NCBI GenBank assembly: GCA_045124055.1
Contig: JBGVKZ010000039.1
Span: 1 to 35,909 of the forward strand
Length of the DNA: 35,909 nucleotides
Source of the DNA: CALZKI01 sp045124055
Lineage (GTDB): Bacteria > Bacillota > Clostridia > Lachnospirales > Lachnospiraceae
Reading direction: 5' to 3'
Shown: piece after piece, positions 32,553-35,909 of the stretch
How the letters are laid out: each line of letters starts with the position of its first letter
Numbering within the stretch: the first letter of the stretch is position 1
Notes under the pieces: generated by a model
Told to the model about the DNA's origin: nothing
Databases searched by the model: none
The model's input: the letters and a program-made list of their open reading frames with translations, nothing else
Translations under genes and position numbers: made by a program

Positions 32553-34004
32553 ATGCAATTTAACTCGTATATTTTCATTATGGCATTTTTGCCAGGTATA
32601 ATCCTTCTTTATTTTCTTGCAAATAAATTACATTCTGCGGCTGGAAAAGTAGTTTTGGTTCTTGGAAGTCTCTTGTTTTATGGTTATGCAGACAAGACAA
32701 TGCTTCTTTTCCTTCTGGCAAGTATTATCATAAATTATTTTTTTGCTATTTTAATGAATCATCTTAAGCAAAAGCCTATAAAGCTACTGCTTGCCATACC
32801 GATTATCATTAATGTTTGTCTCTTACTCTATTTTAAATATACCAATTTTATTCTTGAAAATATAAATAATCTTTTTCACACAGAATATACCCTCTTAACT
32901 ATTGTTCTTCCTGTTGGAATTTCCTTTTTTACCTTCCAGCAAATTGCCTATTTAGTATCTGTGTCTCGAAAGGAACTTCCAAATACGAATCTCCTTGACT
33001 ATTTGGTATACATCACCTTTTTTCCGAAGTTGTTAATGGGTCCTTTAATAGAGCCTGTGGATTTTATTTCTCAACTGAATCATCCAGATACGAAAAAGGT
33101 AAATGCCACACATATAGCCTGGGGACTTAAAATATTTAGTTTTGGATTATTTAAGAAAGTAGTTTTAGCAGATACCTTTGCCAGTGCTGTATCCTGGGGC
33201 TATCGTAATCTCGAAACAGCAACCGCTATGGATATGATTCTTATCACTCTTTTTTATACTTTTGAAATCTATTTTGATTTCAGTGGTTACAGTGATATGG
33301 CAGTGGGTTCTTCGAAAATGCTAAATATAGAACTTCCAATCAATTTTGATTCTCCTTATAAAGCTCTTTCCATTCGGGACTTTTGGAAGAGGTGGCACAT
33401 TTCTCTTACCAAATTCTTAACGAAATATATTTATATCCCGTTAGGTGGAAGTCGTAAGGGTATAGTTTTTACGTGTGTAAATACGATGATTGTTTTCCTT
33501 GTTTCTGGAGTATGGCACGGAGCAAATTGGACCTTCATTCTTTGGGGCATTTTGCATGGATTATTGAGTGTATTTGACCGAATCTTTGATAAACTGGAAG
33601 AAAAAGTATTTGAGCCTGTTCGGTGGTTTTTTACTTTTTGTTTCGTGAATGTCCTCTGGCTTTTATTCCGCTCCGATTCCATTGCTCAATGGAAATATAT
33701 CATGAAAAGAATGATATATTTAGAGGATACCAGCATCAGCAACGGGTTAATGGAATATTTCATACTTCCAGAATCCACCTTCCTAAGTGACCTGTTACAT
33801 TTATCTTATTTTGAGAATCATATACGAGGTTTTTGGATGCTCCTTTTTCTAGTTGTTTCCTTTGGGATTTGTTTGATACCAAATAATAACTACAAAAAGC
33901 TTAGAAAGCTTACTTTTCTTTCTATGATTGCCGCAGCGATAGCTATGGTTTGGGGAATTCTGTGCCTTGGTTCAGAATCTCAATTTGTATATTTTGGATT
34001 TTAA
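32553..34004 (+). CDS. MBOAT family O-acyltransferase (AlgI/DltB-like)
   Basis: This is a membrane-bound O-acyltransferase of 483 aa with about ten helices. It has the conserved RDFWKRWHISLT stretch and the catalytic His in GVWHGANWTFILWG, as in AlgI, PatA and DltB. It passes acyl (usually acetyl) groups across the membrane to a surface polymer. The frame is open back to a TTG at 32490, which is the -35 box; the ATG at 32553 with an upstream GGGGG is chosen. An SGNH-like partner follows 12 bp downstream. The acceptor polymer is not known. Confidence 0.9.
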   Translation: MQFNSYIFIMAFLPGIILLYFLANKLHSAAGKVVLVLGSLLFYGYADKTMLLFLLASIIINYFFAILMNHLKQKPIKLLLAIPIIINVCLLLYFKYTNFILENINNLFHTEYTLLTIVLPVGISFFTFQQIAYLVSVSRKELPNTNLLDYLVYITFFPKLLMGPLIEPVDFISQLNHPDTKKVNATHIAWGLKIFSFGLFKKVVLADTFASAVSWGYRNLETATAMDMILITLFYTFEIYFDFSGYSDMAVGSSKMLNIELPINFDSPYKALSIRDFWKRWHISLTKFLTKYIYIPLGGSRKGIVFTCVNTMIVFLVSGVWHGANWTFILWGILHGLLSVFDRIFDKLEEKVFEPVRWFFTFCFVNVLWLLFRSDSIAQWKYIMKRMIYLEDTSISNGLMEYFILPESTFLSDLLHLSYFENHIRGFWMLLFLVVSFGICLIPNNNYKKLRKLTFLSMIAAAIAMVWGILCLGSESQFVYFGF

Positions 34005-34016
34005 GAGGTGCAAAAA

Positions 34017-35138
34017 ATGAAAGCAAAATTGTGGATTGCAGGATATATTTTTATTCTGGCACTGATGTTAGGTGGTATTGGAAAAACCGTCTATGATGTG
34101 GACCCGTTTTTTCATTATCATAAACCGAATACCGACCAATATTTTTATACGCTGGATAATCAAAGAAGCCAGAACAATGGCATTTGTAAAAACTTTGATT
34201 ATGATGCATTGATTTCCGGAACTTCTATGACAGAAAACTTTAGCACCACCGAAATGGACCAGATATTTGGAACAAATTCAATAAAAGTTTCCTATTCGGG
34301 AGCTTCTTATAAAGAAATCAACGATTCGATTGAGCTTGCCCTAGCCTACAACCCTTCCTTAAAAACAGTTGTACGGGGGCTTGATATGAAGAAATTTTTT
34401 GACGCCAGCGATTTTATGGTTACAAACCTTGGAAAATTTCCTACTTATCTTTATGACGAAAATCCTTTCAATGATGTGCAATATCTTTTTAATAGAGATA
34501 TCCTTTTTGAAAGAACCTATGAAATGATAAAGGCTACGGATACCTGGGGATTTGAGCCGGGGATTACCTCTTTTGACGACTATTCCAACTGGCAAAAGGA
34601 TTGGGTTTTTGGCATAAATGCAGTAGCCAAAGAAGGCGTAAATACCGTAATTACCGGTGAGGAAAAACATCTTACCGACGAAGAAAAATCAGGCATTTAT
34701 GATAACATCTATCAAAATGTAGGTTCTATTGCTGAGAAAAATAAAGACGTTACCTTTTACTATTTTTTCACTCCTTACAGTGCTTTATGGTGGGAAGAAC
34801 AGTTAGAAACTGGGAATATTTACCGTCAAATTGAGGCAGAACAATATGTTATCGAAATCCTTTTACAATATGAAAATATAAAATTATTTTCCTTTAATAT
34901 GCGAACGGATATTACGACCAATATCAACAATTATCGGGATACCACCCATTATGGAGAATGGGTTAACAGTCTTATTTTGAAATGGATGCATTCTGGCAAT
35001 TATCAGCTTACTGCAGATAATTATATACCATATCTAGAAGATGAACTTCAATTTTATTGTTCTTTTGACTATGAGAGCTTAAATGAGCAGGAAGATTATG
35101 AAGACGACTATTATGCCGCAACATTAGTAAATCAATAA
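34017..35138 (+). CDS. SGNH-like partner of the MBOAT acyltransferase (AlgJ/AlgX/DltD-like)
   Basis: This 373-aa protein has an N-terminal anchor (about 4-24) and an extracellular domain. The motif SGTSMTENF near residue 67 resembles the GDS/GTS nucleophile block. DTTHYGEW near 310 resembles the DxxH block of SGNH enzymes. Such proteins accept acyl groups from the MBOAT and place them on the polymer. A GTG at 34008 is in frame, but the ATG at 34017 with AAGAGGTG is preferred. The C-terminus is acidic. Its stop codon lies in the following terminator. Confidence 0.82.
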   Translation: MKAKLWIAGYIFILALMLGGIGKTVYDVDPFFHYHKPNTDQYFYTLDNQRSQNNGICKNFDYDALISGTSMTENFSTTEMDQIFGTNSIKVSYSGASYKEINDSIELALAYNPSLKTVVRGLDMKKFFDASDFMVTNLGKFPTYLYDENPFNDVQYLFNRDILFERTYEMIKATDTWGFEPGITSFDDYSNWQKDWVFGINAVAKEGVNTVITGEEKHLTDEEKSGIYDNIYQNVGSIAEKNKDVTFYYFFTPYSALWWEEQLETGNIYRQIEAEQYVIEILLQYENIKLFSFNMRTDITTNINNYRDTTHYGEWVNSLILKWMHSGNYQLTADNYIPYLEDELQFYCSFDYESLNEQEDYEDDYYAATLVNQ

Positions 35139-35199
35139 TGAGAAAAACCTTATTTTATCATCCTTCTTAAACGAATGATAAAATAAGGTTTTTCTCATT
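35137..35199. terminator. Long bidirectional terminator between convergent genes
   Basis: The arms 35137-35161 and 35175-35199 are a perfect 25-bp inverted repeat with a 13-nt loop. The internal AAAAA/TTTTT blocks supply the T tract on either strand. It overlaps the TAA of the rightward gene and abuts the TAG of the leftward GNAT. Confidence 0.9.
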
Positions 35200-35742
35200 C
35201 TATCTTTTACTTAAATTTCGATACTCTTCTTCTGTAATTTCCAATTCTATTATTTTCCACTTTTCACCCTTTATGTCTTCTATCACGTCTTTTTCCATAA
35301 CAGCTTCTTTGAAACCAACGGACTTATAACACCTATACGCTGAAAGATTATTTTCAAATACTCCAATGGTAACTTTTTGTGCTCCAAAGATTTCAAAGGC
35401 ATATTTAAGACCTAATTCAAGCATCTGTCTCCCATAGCCTTTTCCTCTTTTGGTATCATCAACAATTACCCAACCAAAACGAAGTATTCTGCTATCGCCA
35501 TATACATATCTCATAATAAAGTGTCCCACAACACCACTATCGTCAAATGCCGTCATTGGATAAAAGTTGTCCGGTTCAATACAATCTCCATTATTCAATT
35601 TATATTTATTCTCAATATCATTTGCACAAATCGGAAATGCACCGAATCGCTCTCCTCCCCATTTTAAGAAAATATTTTCATCTTTAATCCACGTAATTAT
35701 GTACTCTGAATCGCTGTTCTTATACGGCCTTAATCTCAACAT
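35200..35742 (-). CDS. GNAT family N-acetyltransferase
   Basis: This 180-aa single-domain acetyltransferase of the RimL type has LRPYKNSDSEYI at the start, the acetyl-CoA loop RGKGYGRQ, FGAQKVTIGVFENN and AYRCYKSVGF. The frame is open to 35766, but the ATG at 35742 has GGAAG eight bases upstream and fits the usual start. Substrate unknown. It is transcribed leftward toward the long shared terminator. Confidence 0.88.
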   Translation of the reverse strand: MLRLRPYKNSDSEYIITWIKDENIFLKWGGERFGAFPICANDIENKYKLNNGDCIEPDNFYPMTAFDDSGVVGHFIMRYVYGDSRILRFGWVIVDDTKRGKGYGRQMLELGLKYAFEIFGAQKVTIGVFENNLSAYRCYKSVGFKEAVMEKDVIEDIKGEKWKIIELEITEEEYRNLSKR

Positions 35743-35766
35743 TTTTTTGCTTCCTTTTATCAACAA

Positions 35767-35909
35767 ACTTCAAATTGAACAAAATCGCTGCGCGATGGCC
35801 TGCCAAGGCTGTGGCACAGTTTTTGCTTTTCAAAAGCAGTAGACATCTGCCTACATAAGAAGTATTGTTAAATCACCACAAAATAACAATCAACAAAGGT
35901 CAAATATCC
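35767..35909. other. Non-coding right edge dense in short inverted repeats
   Basis: No gene is seen here. Small perfect hairpins follow one another: 35784-35796 (ATCGC/GCGAT), 35796-35805 (TGGC/GCCA), 35809-35819 (CTGTG/CACAG), 35824-35838 (TGCTTTT/AAAAGCA) and 35836-35854 (GCAG/CTGC inside GTAG/CTAC). The GC content is higher than that of the neighbouring spacers. It may be an intergenic repeat element or structured RNA. No promoter for the GNAT gene was recognised. Confidence 0.5.

Noticed and set aside
35567..35842. Rightward small gene at the right edge
   Set aside because: It is mostly antisense to the GNAT gene, and its end runs through the hairpin array. No ribosome-binding site.
1..35909. 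Phage defence island, CRISPR array or biosynthetic cluster
   Set aside because: No nuclease, helicase, toxin-antitoxin, repeat-spacer or synthase genes were seen; gene content is housekeeping and surface-related.

Overview
The window is AT-rich DNA from a low-GC Firmicute. The gene content (C_GCAxxG_C_C protein, DUF975 and DUF4474 proteins, class B sortase with its own substrate, tandem GNATs, GreA-type factor, COG4586/4587/3694-type ABC exporter) is typical of gut Clostridia, most likely Lachnospiraceae. This assignment rests on gene families only; no rRNA or tRNA is present. No insertion sequence, prophage, CRISPR array or tRNA was seen. It looks like chromosomal backbone.

Layout. At 1-5 only the first bases of a leftward gene are present. 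From 275 to 8963 a leftward run carries greA, a TPR/nucleotidyltransferase-like/DUF4125 protein, an intracellular GH13 amylase, hflX, an unknown protein and a three-gene ABC exporter. It ends in a strong terminator (147-180) preceded by four tandem mini-palindromes. From 9015 to 14618 is the aromatic amino-acid operon: a DAHP synthase, aroA, pheA, then a small membrane protein, a C_GCAxxG_C_C protein and a DUF975 membrane protein. Between 14657 and 18169 is a very large EAL signalling protein with two receivers. From 18326 to 22899 is a sulfur operon (metY, cysK, an Rrf2 regulator with a cysteine cluster, a double GNAT and a membrane protein). From 22929 to 25838 are galK and a flavodoxin/SCP2-like/membrane fusion.

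The rightward genes are a DUF4474 protein plus metallophosphoesterase (26041-27816), a class B sortase plus a VPKTAD-anchored surface protein (29156-30880), and an MBOAT acyltransferase plus SGNH-like partner (32553-35138). Between them lie leftward genes for a LysM-GH18 hydrolase and a vWA-like/ArAE_1 exporter pair. A GNAT closes the right side, followed by a hairpin-dense non-coding edge.

The most interesting element is the leader of the aromatic operon (14388-14618). A good sigma-A promoter and a strong ribosome-binding site precede an unannotated 25-codon peptide in which 8 residues are Phe or Tyr. This is followed by a 12-bp terminator hairpin with a T7 tract. A 16-nt segment just after the peptide stop codon can instead pair with the terminator's 5' arm and loop. 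This is the full logic of a ribosome-mediated Phe/Tyr attenuator, in a group where T-boxes are the usual solution. Other points of interest are a metY promoter sitting inside a 12-bp-arm inverted repeat, and the TPR-NTase-DUF4125 fusion.
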